From assembly GCA_964610505.1 (NCBI GenBank), contig CAZSXU010000002.1, positions 62,001 through 126,000 of the forward strand: 64,000 nt of DNA, given 5' to 3'. The DNA is from CAZSXU01 sp964610505. GTDB taxonomy: Bacteria; Arandabacterota; Arandabacteria; JAGLYR01. Below the pieces are notes generated by a model that did not search any database, was not told where the DNA came from, and saw only the letters and a program-made list of their open reading frames with translations. Each line of letters opens with the position of its first letter. The first letter of the stretch is position 1. Positions 43,472 to 51,581 of the stretch are shown piece by piece. The translations under genes and the position numbers were made by a program.

Positions 43472-43843
43472 GTGTACGAAATATCGGTAGCGTTGCACTT
43501 CTCGGCGGCCCACTATTTGCCCGAATACGACGGAGATTGCCGTTCGATCCACGGGCACAATTGGAGCGTGAAGGCCACGGCGTATGCCGAAACCGTGGAT
43601 TCGACCGGTCTGGCCCTCGACTTCCGGGTCTTGAAGGCCGCGCTGGCCGGCATTCTTGAAACACTGGACCACAAGAACCTCAACGACGTGGCGGAATTCG
43701 GGTCGATGTCTCCAACCGCGGAGAACATCAGCCGCTGGATTTTCGAGAACCTTGCGAGGAAGATCGATCGGCCCGGAGTGCGACTCGGGAAAGTTGCGGT
43801 GGGTGAGTCCCCTGGTTATGAAGCGGTCTATCGGGAGGCGTAG
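43472..43843 (+). CDS. queD: 6-carboxytetrahydropterin synthase
   Basis: A 123-residue PTPS-family enzyme converting 7,8-dihydroneopterin triphosphate to 6-carboxy-5,6,7,8-tetrahydropterin, the first dedicated step to preQ0. The Zn ligands are in HFSAAHYL and the HGHNW segment, the catalytic Cys is in GDCRSIHGHNW, and the later LDFRVLKAAL, LDHKNLND and SPTAENISRWIFENL are family hallmarks. The GTG start has GAGGAAA 5 bases upstream. It overlaps queC by 26 bases. Confidence 0.93.
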   Translation: MYEISVALHFSAAHYLPEYDGDCRSIHGHNWSVKATAYAETVDSTGLALDFRVLKAALAGILETLDHKNLNDVAEFGSMSPTAENISRWIFENLARKIDRPGVRLGKVAVGESPGYEAVYREA

Positions 43844-44549
43844 TGGGGCCCGCGGGCGCGCCCGCGGGCGCGCGCTGGCTCTTCTCTCTGGAGGGCTGGA
43901 TTCGACGGTCTCGACGGCCCTGGCGCTTGCGGACGTCGATGTCCTGGCGGCCGTCACCTTTCGCTACGGCCAGCGGGCCGCCGCCGAAGAGGTCCGGGCG
44001 GCCCGGCGGATCGCCAAGCGACTCAAGATCACGCACCGGGTGATCTCGCTTCCCTGGCTCGGACACCTCCCAGGGGGCGCCCTGACGGATTCCAGCCGGA
44101 ATCTTCCCGCCGTCGCGGTCTCCGACCTCAAGAAGGGGAGAATCGAGTCGGCCGCGCGCGCCGTATGGGTGCCGAATCGCAATGGGCTGTTCATCAATGT
44201 TGCGGCCTGCCTTGCCGAAGCCTGGGACGCTTCGTTCATCATCGGCGGATTCAATCGCGAGGAGGCCGACGCGTTTCCCGACAACGGACCCGAGTTCGTT
44301 CACGCCGTGAACGAGTCACTTCGAACGTCGACGCTGACGGGCGTTCGAGTCGTCTCCTACGTCCAGGAGATGGACAAGACGGAGATGGTGGAGGAGGGCG
44401 TGCGGATCGGGGCTCCGCTGGGCGAGATCTACTCATGCTATCGGGGTGAATCCGATCACTGCGGCCGGTGCGAGTCGTGCCGGCGGTTGGAGCGAGCGTT
44501 TCGGTCCGCCGGTTGTTGGGACAGGATCCGGCCGAGGTTCAAGCGATGA
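43818..44549 (+). CDS. queC: 7-cyano-7-deazaguanine (preQ0) synthase
   Basis: A 243-residue ATP-dependent enzyme converting 7-carboxy-7-deazaguanine to preQ0. The PP-loop LALLSGGLDSTVSTALA is near residue 17, VTFRYGQRAAAEEVRAARRI follows, VPNRNGLFINVAA is a family motif, and four Zn-binding Cys lie in CYRGESDHCGRCESCRRLE. ATG 43818 gives an N-terminal basic stretch ARGRARGR encoded by a 12-bp tandem duplication (43849-43872), so the true start may be a little different. ATGA overlap with the DUF366 gene. Confidence 0.93.
   Translation: MKRSIGRRSGARGRARGRALALLSGGLDSTVSTALALADVDVLAAVTFRYGQRAAAEEVRAARRIAKRLKITHRVISLPWLGHLPGGALTDSSRNLPAVAVSDLKKGRIESAARAVWVPNRNGLFINVAACLAEAWDASFIIGGFNREEADAFPDNGPEFVHAVNESLRTSTLTGVRVVSYVQEMDKTEMVEEGVRIGAPLGEIYSCYRGESDHCGRCESCRRLERAFRSAGCWDRIRPRFKR
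43849..43872 (+). repeat. 12-bp perfect tandem duplication at the queD/queC junction
   Basis: CCCGCGGGCGCG occurs twice, six bases after the queD stop. It lies inside the N-terminal part of queC, where it encodes RGRARGRA, so it lengthens the queC leader peptide without shifting frame. Confidence 0.9.
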
Positions 44550-45103
44550 AGGACTATTTCGCAGAAGCCGAGATTCCATACACGGGGCGCGAGCTGCACT
44601 CCCTCTGGGCGTACCGGAATCACGGCGTACAGGGGGACAGCATCATCGCTTTCATCGGCCCGTGTGATGTGCCCACCGAAGCTCTCGTGGACGAAGCCGA
44701 TCGGAAGGACGGGGCTTACATTCGGAGTGAACGGATGCTGCATTTCATCGTCGAGCACTTCGATCGGGATCTGGAAAAAGCGATCCTGCGGCAGCTGCTT
44801 CTGGTGAGTCTGACCCAGGCCGAGATCAACGGGCGGCTGACGGGGCGTGCGGTGGAGAGGAGGGGCGACGATCTTTTTTGCGAGGAGCGGAAGCTCTCGG
44901 TCTCGATTGCGACCCTCTCTCCCGTGTCCTCGATGATCCATCTGGGTCTGAACGTCTCGGCCGCCGGTGCCCCGGTGGCGGCCGTCGGCCTGGACGATCT
45001 GGGAATCGAGGCCCGACCGCTGGGGGAGAGCGTGCTCGAAGCCTACGCGCGGGTCTGTATGAACCTCGAGATGATGAAGAGTAAGGTCCGGGGGGTCGAG
45101 TGA
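44546..45103 (+). CDS. DUF366 family protein
   Basis: A 185-residue protein. The N-terminal part (IPYTGRELHSLWAYRNHGVQ, then DSIIAFIGPCDVPTEALVDE), the central MLHFIVEHFDRDLEKAILRQ and the IATLSPVSSMIHLGLN segment fit DUF366, a family related in fold to biotin/lipoate protein ligases and mostly known from archaea and scattered bacteria. It is enclosed between queC (ATGA overlap) and queE (GTGA overlap), so it belongs to the same coupled transcript as the preQ0 genes. Its biochemical role is not established; a link to 7-deazaguanine metabolism is inferred from position. Confidence 0.8.
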   Translation: MKDYFAEAEIPYTGRELHSLWAYRNHGVQGDSIIAFIGPCDVPTEALVDEADRKDGAYIRSERMLHFIVEHFDRDLEKAILRQLLLVSLTQAEINGRLTGRAVERRGDDLFCEERKLSVSIATLSPVSSMIHLGLNVSAAGAPVAAVGLDDLGIEARPLGESVLEAYARVCMNLEMMKSKVRGVE

Positions 45104-45855
45104 AGCCCGAGGCGGGGGTGTGGGAAATCTTCTCCGCGATTCAGGGCGAGGGGCTGATGGTGGGAGAGCGCCACGTGTTCCTGCGCCTGGCGGGTTGCAA
45201 CCTGGACTGTCGTTTCTGTGATACGCCCGCCCGGGAGGGGGCTCGAGAAACCTGCGCGGTGGAGCGGACGCCCGGAAGGGGGGATTTCGAGTCGATTCCG
45301 AATCCTCTGGAGTGGACGCGGGCCACACGTGCGGTCGTCCGATTGTTCCGCGGACAACCGCCGGCCCGACGGGTTTCGGTGACCGGCGGCGAGCCGCTGG
45401 TTTCCGCAGAATTCGTGAGGCGCGTGGTGGAGGCGCTGAGGGCCGAGGGGATCGGTTCCGTACTGGAAACCAACGGGACTCTCGCCGACGCGCTCGGACC
45501 CCTGGAGGGTCTCTTCGACTGCATTTCGATGGATGTGAAACTGCCGTCCAGCGCCGGAGGGGCGCCCCTCTGGAACGAGCACGCCGAGTTCCTCCGGGTG
45601 GCCGCGCGAGGGGCCGTGTTCGTCAAACTGGTCATCGGACCCGACACGATCGCGAACGACGTGGCTCGAGCGGCGCGAATGATCGCCGAGATCGACAGGC
45701 GGATTCCCCTGGTTCTCCAGCCGGTGACGCCGTCCCGCGCCGTACACGAGACGGCGCCACGAAGCCTACTGAGGGCCCTGGAGTCCGTCGCAAACAAGGA
45801 ACTTGACGACGTTCGGATTATTCCACAGGTTCACCGGGTTCTCGGGGAACCCTAG
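45100..45855 (+). CDS. queE: 7-carboxy-7-deazaguanine synthase (radical SAM)
   Basis: A 251-residue radical SAM enzyme converting 6-carboxytetrahydropterin to 7-carboxy-7-deazaguanine. The substrate-side motif IFSAIQGEGLMVGERHVFLR precedes the cluster-binding C-x3-C-x2-C in CNLDCRFCDTP (near residues 32-42), and VSVTGGEPLVS is the SAM-binding GGE motif. With queD and queC it covers GTP-derived neopterin to preQ0; folE and queF are not in the window. Its final codons and TAG stop are duplicated by a 27-bp tandem repeat. Confidence 0.92.
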   Translation: MKPEAGVWEIFSAIQGEGLMVGERHVFLRLAGCNLDCRFCDTPAREGARETCAVERTPGRGDFESIPNPLEWTRATRAVVRLFRGQPPARRVSVTGGEPLVSAEFVRRVVEALRAEGIGSVLETNGTLADALGPLEGLFDCISMDVKLPSSAGGAPLWNEHAEFLRVAARGAVFVKLVIGPDTIANDVARAARMIAEIDRRIPLVLQPVTPSRAVHETAPRSLLRALESVANKELDDVRIIPQVHRVLGEP

Positions 45856-46378
45856 GTTCACCGGGTTCTCGGGGAACCCTAGACACCGCCGTCCGGGAAG
45901 CAGGAGAGGCGGGCTCGCGCTCGGTCTCACGGCGCTGGTTTCCCTGGCGTCCGCAGGCGAGGGAGGCGCGGCCCTCTGGGCCGCGGACGGGCCCGGTCTC
46001 GTGGAACTGTCGGCGGCGACGGTCCTGGAACGGATGCGCGTCTTCCCTGGTGAGCGGAAGACCCCGCGGGAGGACACATCGGGAGGAGCGGTCGCGGCCC
46101 CCGGCCGGGAGCGCTGGCTCGCGCCCGACAAAGCAAAACATCTGGGGGTGTCTTTCGTGGCGTCTCTGGGTCTGGCCGTCTGGTTGCGGGACCGGGGGAT
46201 GGCGGAGTCGGATTGCGCCGGCTGGGCGGGGAGCGCCGTCTTCAGTCTCGGAGTATTCAAGGAGGTTGCCCTGGATCGGCACCATCCCCCATCCAAGGCA
46301 TCCTGGCAGGATGTCGCGGCGAACCTGGTCGGCGTCGCGTGCGCGGGCCTGGTCTGGACGTGGGTTCGGGAACCCTGA
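45803..46378 (+). CDS. Putative DUF2279/YfiM-like periplasmic protein
   Basis: An open frame of 191 codons whose last 80 residues resemble DUF2279/YfiM-type small envelope proteins: DKAKHLGVSFVASLGLAVWL, then SLGVFKEVALDRHHPPSKAS and WQDVAANLVGVACAGLVWTW (a paired-helix membrane or periplasmic fold). The start is uncertain: TTG 45803 overlaps queE by 53 bases and would place a FTGFSGNPRFTGFSGNPR repeat, produced by the 27-bp duplication, before a twin-Arg signal-like segment (RRGGLALGLTALVSLASA). A later non-ATG start is possible. Function unknown. Confidence 0.6.
   Translation: MTTFGLFHRFTGFSGNPRFTGFSGNPRHRRPGSRRGGLALGLTALVSLASAGEGGAALWAADGPGLVELSAATVLERMRVFPGERKTPREDTSGGAVAAPGRERWLAPDKAKHLGVSFVASLGLAVWLRDRGMAESDCAGWAGSAVFSLGVFKEVALDRHHPPSKASWQDVAANLVGVACAGLVWTWVREP
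45829..45882 (+). repeat. 27-bp perfect tandem duplication spanning the queE stop codon
   Basis: Two identical 27-base units, 45829-45855 and 45856-45882; the first ends exactly with the queE TAG. Each contains the hairpin GGGTTC-TCGGG-GAACCC. In the overlapping downstream frame the same bases encode FTGFSGNPR twice in succession. Confidence 0.95.
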
Positions 46379-46429
46379 GCCCGCGGCGCCGTGACGAGGT
46401 CCCCGGAAAAGATACAGGGGGTGATTCCA

Positions 46430-47782
46430 GTGAGAGGTTATGCGGGCGTTGTTCTCGTGATGCTCTGCCTGGTTGCCGGACCGGCCGGGGCCGACGAAAG
46501 AAAGGTCTCCATTACGGTGTACAACCGTGATCTCGGTCTCGTCAAAGACGTTCGCGACGTCGAGGTGGAGAGGGGGCGAACCGAACTGTCCTTCACCGAG
46601 GTGGCTTCCCGCATCGATCCCACCTCGGTCCGTTTCTCCATCGCGGGAGGGGGAGCGGAAGTCCTGGAGCAGAATTACGAGTACGATCTCATCTCCACCA
46701 CCAAGCTTCTGGACAAGGCCCTGGACCACCGGGTGGAAGTCTATACGGAGGAGGATCGCTTCTTTGACGGGATTCTTCTGGCCGCGGATCACGAGTCGCT
46801 GGTGCTTCGAGAGGCCGCGGGGGGCGTCAACGTCGTCGGGCGTGAACAGGTCGTGCACGTGTCGCTGCCCGACCTCGTGGAAGGCCTGGTGATGCGGCCG
46901 ACGCTCCGGTGGTTGTTGGACGTCGCAGCGTCCGGGGAACGAACGGTGGAAATCGACTACCTAACGTCGGGCATCCAGTGGCACGCGGAGTACGTCGGGG
47001 TCGTGGATGACGATGACCGGGAACTCGATTTCTCGGGATGGGTGTCCATCGACAATCAGTCGGGCGCCGCCTACCCGGAGGCCGAACTCAAGCTGGTGGC
47101 CGGGGAGGTCCGGCGCCTTCAGCCCGAGCGCCCCGTGCCGAGGGCGGCGTTCGCGGAAATGGTTGATGCGGCGAAGGTCGGATTTCAGGAAGAGGCCTTT
47201 TTCGAGTACCATCTGTATACGCTGCCGCGGCCGACGACGATTCGGGATCGGCAAACGAAACAGATCACGCTCTTTCCCGCGACCGAGACACGGGTCACGA
47301 AGGTGTTCCGCTACGACGGCGCCCGAGATCCCCGAAGTGTCCGCGTCGAGCTCCAGCTGAAGAACGATCGCGATTCCGGTCTGGGAATGGCCCTTCCGGC
47401 GGGCACGGTCCGCATGTACAAGCGCGATCGCGGCGGCAGCCTGCAATTCATCGGCGAGGATCGGATTCGCCATACGCCGCGGGACGAGCAGGTGGATCTG
47501 TACATCGGGAATGCGTTTGACATCGTCGCCGAGCGAAAGGTTCTGGAGAGCCGGCGGATCACAGACCGCGTGCGCGAGGAATCCTATGAGATTTCCGTTC
47601 GAAATCACAAGGAAGAGGCCGCCGACGTGGTGTTGGTCGAGCATCTCCGGGGGGACTCGCGGATCCTGGACTCCAGCCATGCCTACGAGGAGAAGGACGC
47701 GTTCACGGTGGAATTCCCCGTGAACGTGGGTGCCGGTCAAGAGATCAAGGTGACTTTGACGGTGAGGACGGGGAGGGTGTAG
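46430..47782 (+). CDS. Exported DUF4139 domain protein
   Basis: A 450-residue secreted protein. Signal peptide: YAGVVLVMLCLVAGPAGADE, with cleavage near residue 22. The mature region starts VSITVYNRDLGLVKDVRDVE, the standard start of DUF4139-type proteins, and ends in a DUF4139 domain (GWVSIDNQSGAAYPEAELKL, ITLFPATETRVTKVFRY, YEISVRNHKEEAADVVLVEH), a beta-rich domain also described as mucoidy-inhibitor A-like. GTG 46430 is chosen since GGGGGTGA lies 5 bases upstream; GTG 46391 in frame would add 13 residues. A role in envelope structure is inferred only. Confidence 0.78.
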   Translation: MRGYAGVVLVMLCLVAGPAGADERKVSITVYNRDLGLVKDVRDVEVERGRTELSFTEVASRIDPTSVRFSIAGGGAEVLEQNYEYDLISTTKLLDKALDHRVEVYTEEDRFFDGILLAADHESLVLREAAGGVNVVGREQVVHVSLPDLVEGLVMRPTLRWLLDVAASGERTVEIDYLTSGIQWHAEYVGVVDDDDRELDFSGWVSIDNQSGAAYPEAELKLVAGEVRRLQPERPVPRAAFAEMVDAAKVGFQEEAFFEYHLYTLPRPTTIRDRQTKQITLFPATETRVTKVFRYDGARDPRSVRVELQLKNDRDSGLGMALPAGTVRMYKRDRGGSLQFIGEDRIRHTPRDEQVDLYIGNAFDIVAERKVLESRRITDRVREESYEISVRNHKEEAADVVLVEHLRGDSRILDSSHAYEEKDAFTVEFPVNVGAGQEIKVTLTVRTGRV

Positions 47783-47787
47783 CGGGG

Positions 47788-48555
47788 ATGGAGACGCCCG
47801 GGGAATTTCTCAGGAAGAAGCGAGAGGCCGAGGGCAGGAGCCTGGAGGAAATCTCCAGGCGGACGAACATACGAGCCGACGTGCTGAGGAATCTGGAGGC
47901 GGATCTGTACGGTTTTGCGCCCGCCCCGGTGTACATCGTAGGTGCGCTGACCGCCTATGCGAAGGCCCTGGGCGTAGATCGGGCCGACGTCCTCGAGCGC
48001 TACCGCGCGATGTCGGAGCCGCGGAAACCCGAGATCGTCAGGGAGCCCGAGGCGGGACGGCCGAGGGTTCGCGTGGGGTGGAGAGGAATCGCCCTCGCCG
48101 CCGTGGTGGTCGTCGTGGCGGTGGGGGGCATGTTGTGGCTCCGGAAATCTCCGGCTCCCCGCGAACGGACGTCTCCCGGGACCGTCTCTCCGGCGGCGGC
48201 CTCGGAGACGTCGGGGGTGGTGCCCGCGCTTCGGGAGATCCCGAGCGAGAAGGTGGTGCTCGAAATGGCGGTGCGGGAGAGCACGTGGGTGGGGCTCGAG
48301 ATGGACGGCGAGCGCAGGTATTCGGCCCTGCTCGGTCCCGGCGCATGGAAGCGGTGGGAGGCGGACAGTGTCTTCTCCATACGGATCGGGAACGCCGGCG
48401 GGGTTACGCTGACCCTCAACGGTCATCCGGTCGATCTTCCACGGGAACGGGGCCGGGTCGTGATGCTGGACCTGCCCCGCAGGGACGATCGGGCGCCGCT
48501 GGGCGCCGAACTCACCCGCCCGGCGGCCGTCGTCGATACGTCGGGCGCGAGGTGA
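47788..48555 (+). CDS. RodZ-like helix-turn-helix membrane protein with DUF4115 domain
   Basis: A 255-residue protein. Residues 1-75 hold a RodZ-type HTH_25 domain (GEFLRKKREAEGRSLEEISR, YIVGALTAYAKALGVD), then a cytoplasmic linker and one TM helix (IALAAVVVVVAVGGMLWL near 100-118). A periplasmic DUF4115-type beta domain follows (VLEMAVRESTWVGLEMDGER, RIGNAGGVTLTLNGHPVDL). RodZ links MreB to the elongation machinery and sets rod shape. It is followed at once by uvrB, which is not a functional link. Confidence 0.85.
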   Translation: METPGEFLRKKREAEGRSLEEISRRTNIRADVLRNLEADLYGFAPAPVYIVGALTAYAKALGVDRADVLERYRAMSEPRKPEIVREPEAGRPRVRVGWRGIALAAVVVVVAVGGMLWLRKSPAPRERTSPGTVSPAAASETSGVVPALREIPSEKVVLEMAVRESTWVGLEMDGERRYSALLGPGAWKRWEADSVFSIRIGNAGGVTLTLNGHPVDLPRERGRVVMLDLPRRDDRAPLGAELTRPAAVVDTSGAR

Positions 48556-48561
48556 TCACGT

Positions 48562-50571
48562 TTGTCTTTCGAAATGGAAGCATCCTATCCTCCGGCCGGA
48601 GATCAGCCCCGCGCCATTCGAGAGCTGTCCGAGGGCATCCTTCGGGGACTGCGATTTCAGACCTTGCTCGGAGTCACCGGGTCGGGCAAGACTTTCACGA
48701 TGGCCAACGTCATCCAGGACGTGGGCAAGCCGACGCTTATCATTTCGCATAACAAGACCCTGGCGGCACAGCTCTACGGTGAGTTCCGGGGCTACTTCCG
48801 GCGCAACGCGGTCGAGTATTTCGTGAGCTACTACGACTACTATCAGCCCGAAGCCTATCTTCCCGCCACGGACACCTACATCGACAAGGACGCATCCATC
48901 AACGAAGATCTGGATCGGCTCCGGCTGAGGGCGACCGCCTCCATTCTCGAGCGGCGCGACGTCATCATCGTCAGCTCCGTCTCCTGCATTTATGGGCTTG
49001 GGTCGCCGGAGGATTTCAAGAGCCTGATGCTGAGGATCGCGACCGGAGAGCGGAAATCGCGGCATGCGATTCTCCGCCGCCTGGTGGACCTGCAGTACGC
49101 GCGAAACGATGTGTCCTTCGAGGCCAACACGTTTCGTGTGAGGGGAGATACCGTCGAGGTCCGCCTCGGCTATAACGAAGCGGCCTATCGGATCGAGCTG
49201 TTTGGCGACGAGATCGAGCGGCTTTCCCGCATCGATCCGCTGACGGGGAACGTCCTCGAGCTCAAGGAACGGCTCGCCATCTACCCGGCAAAACACTTCG
49301 TCACTCCCGAGCGGCGCCTGGAGCGAGCCGTGGTCACGATCGAGGAAGAGCTGGTCGAGAGATTGGAGGAGCTCCGCTCGGAGGGAGGGGAGTTCGAAGC
49401 TCGCCGGCTGGAATCACGAACCCGCTACGACCTGGAGATGTTGCAGGAGGTGGGATACTGTCAAGGGATCGAGAACTACTCGCGGCATCTGAGTGGACGC
49501 GGTCCCGGTGAACCGCCCTGGACGCTCATCGACTACCTCGGGGAGGATTTCCTTACGATCATCGATGAATCCCATGTTTCGCTCCCGCAGCTTCGCGGCA
49601 TGCACGCCGGAGACCATTCCCGGAAGCGCACGCTCGTGGACCATGGGTTTCGACTTCCGTCGGCCCTGGACAATCGCCCGCTTCGTTTCGAGGAATTCAT
49701 CGAAAAGGTGAAACAGGTGGTGTTCGTCTCGGCCACGCCCGGGGAGTTCGAACTGGAGGCCTCCAAGGGCGTGGTCGTGGAGCAGGTCATTCGGCCCACC
49801 GGCCTGGTCGATCCGGAGGTCGTCGTTCGGCCCGCGAAGGGTCAGGTGGACGATCTTCTCCATGAGATCCGCCCGAGGGTGGCTCGGAACGAGAGGGTGT
49901 TGGTGACCACGCTGACGAAGAAGATGGCCGAAGATCTCACGGAATACCTTGCGGACATGGACGTTCGCGTCAGGTATCTGCACTCCGACATCGATACCAT
50001 CGAGCGGATCGAGATCCTGCGGGGGCTGAGGCTGGGGGAGTTCGACGTCCTGGTCGGGATCAATCTTCTCCGTGAAGGGCTGGACCTTCCGGAGGTGTCC
50101 CTGGTGGCCATTCTGGATGCCGACAAGGAGGGGTTCCTCCGTTCGGACAAGTCCATCATCCAGACCGCGGGCCGCGCAGCCCGAAACGTGGCCGGGACGG
50201 TCCTGCTCTACGCCGACCGGATCACCGGATCCATGGCCCGCGCTCTGGAGGAGACCACCCGCCGGCGCACGCTTCAACTGGATTTCAACCGGGAGCACGG
50301 GCTGACGCCCGTGTCGATCGTTAAATCCGTCGATGAAGTTCTGAAGGCCACGGCCGTGGCGGACTCGAGAGGCGAGGAAGAGGCGGGGAGGATGAGCGTG
50401 GATCCCGGCGGGCTGTCTCGGGAAGAGCTGATGGCCCGGCTCCGGGCGGACATGAGAGAGGCGGCCGCGGCGATGGAGTTCGAGAGGGCGGCGTCCTTGC
50501 GCGACCGCCTGTTTGAACTGGAGGCCGAGTCGGCCGTGTCTCGACCCCGAGGGAAGAGGAGGCGCCGATGA
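48562..50571 (+). CDS. uvrB: Excinuclease ABC subunit B
   Basis: A 669-residue UvrB of normal length. Walker A is LLGVTGSGKTFTMANVI near residues 35-51, YYQPEAYLP is the beta-hairpin region that inserts between DNA strands, FLTIIDESHVS is the DEAD-like box, and the C-terminal UVR coiled coil (REELMARLRADMREAAAAME) binds UvrC. It loads onto damaged DNA from UvrA2 and verifies lesions in nucleotide excision repair. The TTG start has AGGTGAT 5 bases upstream; ATG 48574 is an alternative. Its stop overlaps the nadC ATG (ATGA). Confidence 0.96.
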   Translation: MSFEMEASYPPAGDQPRAIRELSEGILRGLRFQTLLGVTGSGKTFTMANVIQDVGKPTLIISHNKTLAAQLYGEFRGYFRRNAVEYFVSYYDYYQPEAYLPATDTYIDKDASINEDLDRLRLRATASILERRDVIIVSSVSCIYGLGSPEDFKSLMLRIATGERKSRHAILRRLVDLQYARNDVSFEANTFRVRGDTVEVRLGYNEAAYRIELFGDEIERLSRIDPLTGNVLELKERLAIYPAKHFVTPERRLERAVVTIEEELVERLEELRSEGGEFEARRLESRTRYDLEMLQEVGYCQGIENYSRHLSGRGPGEPPWTLIDYLGEDFLTIIDESHVSLPQLRGMHAGDHSRKRTLVDHGFRLPSALDNRPLRFEEFIEKVKQVVFVSATPGEFELEASKGVVVEQVIRPTGLVDPEVVVRPAKGQVDDLLHEIRPRVARNERVLVTTLTKKMAEDLTEYLADMDVRVRYLHSDIDTIERIEILRGLRLGEFDVLVGINLLREGLDLPEVSLVAILDADKEGFLRSDKSIIQTAGRAARNVAGTVLLYADRITGSMARALEETTRRRTLQLDFNREHGLTPVSIVKSVDEVLKATAVADSRGEEEAGRMSVDPGGLSREELMARLRADMREAAAAMEFERAASLRDRLFELEAESAVSRPRGKRRRR

Positions 50572-51440
50572 GTCGGGGGGTGGACGTCGACAACGAAGCC
50601 GTCGCACAGGCGGTCGGGTTGGCTCTCGCGGAAGACCGTGTCTTTGCGGACGTGACCACGCGGTCGATTTTCGGGGAGACGGATGATCTCGCCGGGAACA
50701 TCGTGGCAAGAAGCGCGGGTGTCCTGGCCGGCATACCGGTGGCCCGGGCCGTGTTCCAGAGTCTGGACGCCGAATTTGAGTTCGAAGAGGTGGTCGGGGA
50801 CGGCGACCGATTGCGGCCGGGCGCCGTAATCGCGCGGTGTCGGGGGAGCGCCTGGGCCGTCCTATCGGGCGAGAGGGTGGCTCTCAATTTTCTCCAGAGG
50901 CTGTCCGGCGTGGCCACGCTCACTGCGCGATACGTACGGGCGGTCGCCGGCTCGGCAACACGCATTCTCGATACCCGGAAAACCACGCCCGGCCTGAGGT
51001 CTCTCGAGAAATACGCCGTCCGCGTCGGCGGCGGCGAGAATCACCGCTTCTGCCTCGAAGACATGGTCCTGATCAAAGACAACCATATCGAAGCCGCCGG
51101 ATCAATCCGCACCGCGGTGGAGAAGGTTCGGGTCGCGACGCGGGACAAGGTCGTCGCGATCGAGGTGGAGGTCCAGGACCTGCTTCAGTTGAGGGACGTC
51201 CTTCCGCTTGGCGTTGACCGCGTAATGCTGGACAACTTCGATCAAGAGCGGATGGCGCAAGCGATGGGCGTCATTCGAGCCCATCCCGGGCAGCGACCGG
51301 AGGTGGAGCTTTCGGGGGGCGTAACTCTTGAGACGGCGGCGGCCATGGCGAAGGTCGGCGCGGATTTCATCTCGGTGGGTGCGCTTACGCATTCGGCGGT
51401 GGCGCTGGACATTGCCATGGAAATCTGCCGCGGAAACTGA
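50568..51440 (+). CDS. nadC: Nicotinate-nucleotide pyrophosphorylase (quinolinate phosphoribosyltransferase)
   Basis: A 290-residue enzyme making nicotinate mononucleotide from quinolinate and PRPP, the third step of de novo NAD synthesis. LNFLQRLSGVATLTARYV, ATRILDTRKTTPGLRSLEKY (substrate-binding Arg and Lys), GGGENHRFCLEDMVLIKDNH and VMLDNFDQERM are family motifs. nadA and nadB are not in the window. The gene is coupled to uvrB by ATGA. Its last nine codons and stop lie in a 36-bp tandem repeat that continues beyond the stop. Confidence 0.95.
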   Translation: MSRGVDVDNEAVAQAVGLALAEDRVFADVTTRSIFGETDDLAGNIVARSAGVLAGIPVARAVFQSLDAEFEFEEVVGDGDRLRPGAVIARCRGSAWAVLSGERVALNFLQRLSGVATLTARYVRAVAGSATRILDTRKTTPGLRSLEKYAVRVGGGENHRFCLEDMVLIKDNHIEAAGSIRTAVEKVRVATRDKVVAIEVEVQDLLQLRDVLPLGVDRVMLDNFDQERMAQAMGVIRAHPGQRPEVELSGGVTLETAAAMAKVGADFISVGALTHSAVALDIAMEICRGN

Positions 51441-51511
51441 CAGACCCATGCCATGGAGATCTGCCGCGGAAGCTGACAGACGCATGCCCTGGAAATCTGC
51501 GGCGGGAAGTG
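51414..51511 (+). repeat. 36-bp tandem repeat (about 2.7 copies) spanning the nadC stop codon
   Basis: Unit 1 is 51414-51449 and contains the nadC TGA (51438-51440); unit 2 (51450-51485) differs by three substitutions; unit 3 (from 51486) is partial and more diverged. Because 36 is a multiple of three, each unit repeats the terminal coding pattern AMEICRG followed by TGA in the same frame, with the third degrading. Each unit carries CCATGG- and CCGCGG-like palindromes. Confidence 0.92.
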
Positions 51512-51581
51512 GCGATCGGGAGACGCCACGGGGACATCGAGGGATGGGGTGTAGTCTTGATCTCAGGCGGGAGAGGAACAT

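Noticed and set aside
43849..43879. Small separate gene starting with the GTG just after queD
   Set aside because: That frame (starting at 43843) has no coding character; the bases are the N-terminal part of queC, whose PP-loop follows at once in another frame.
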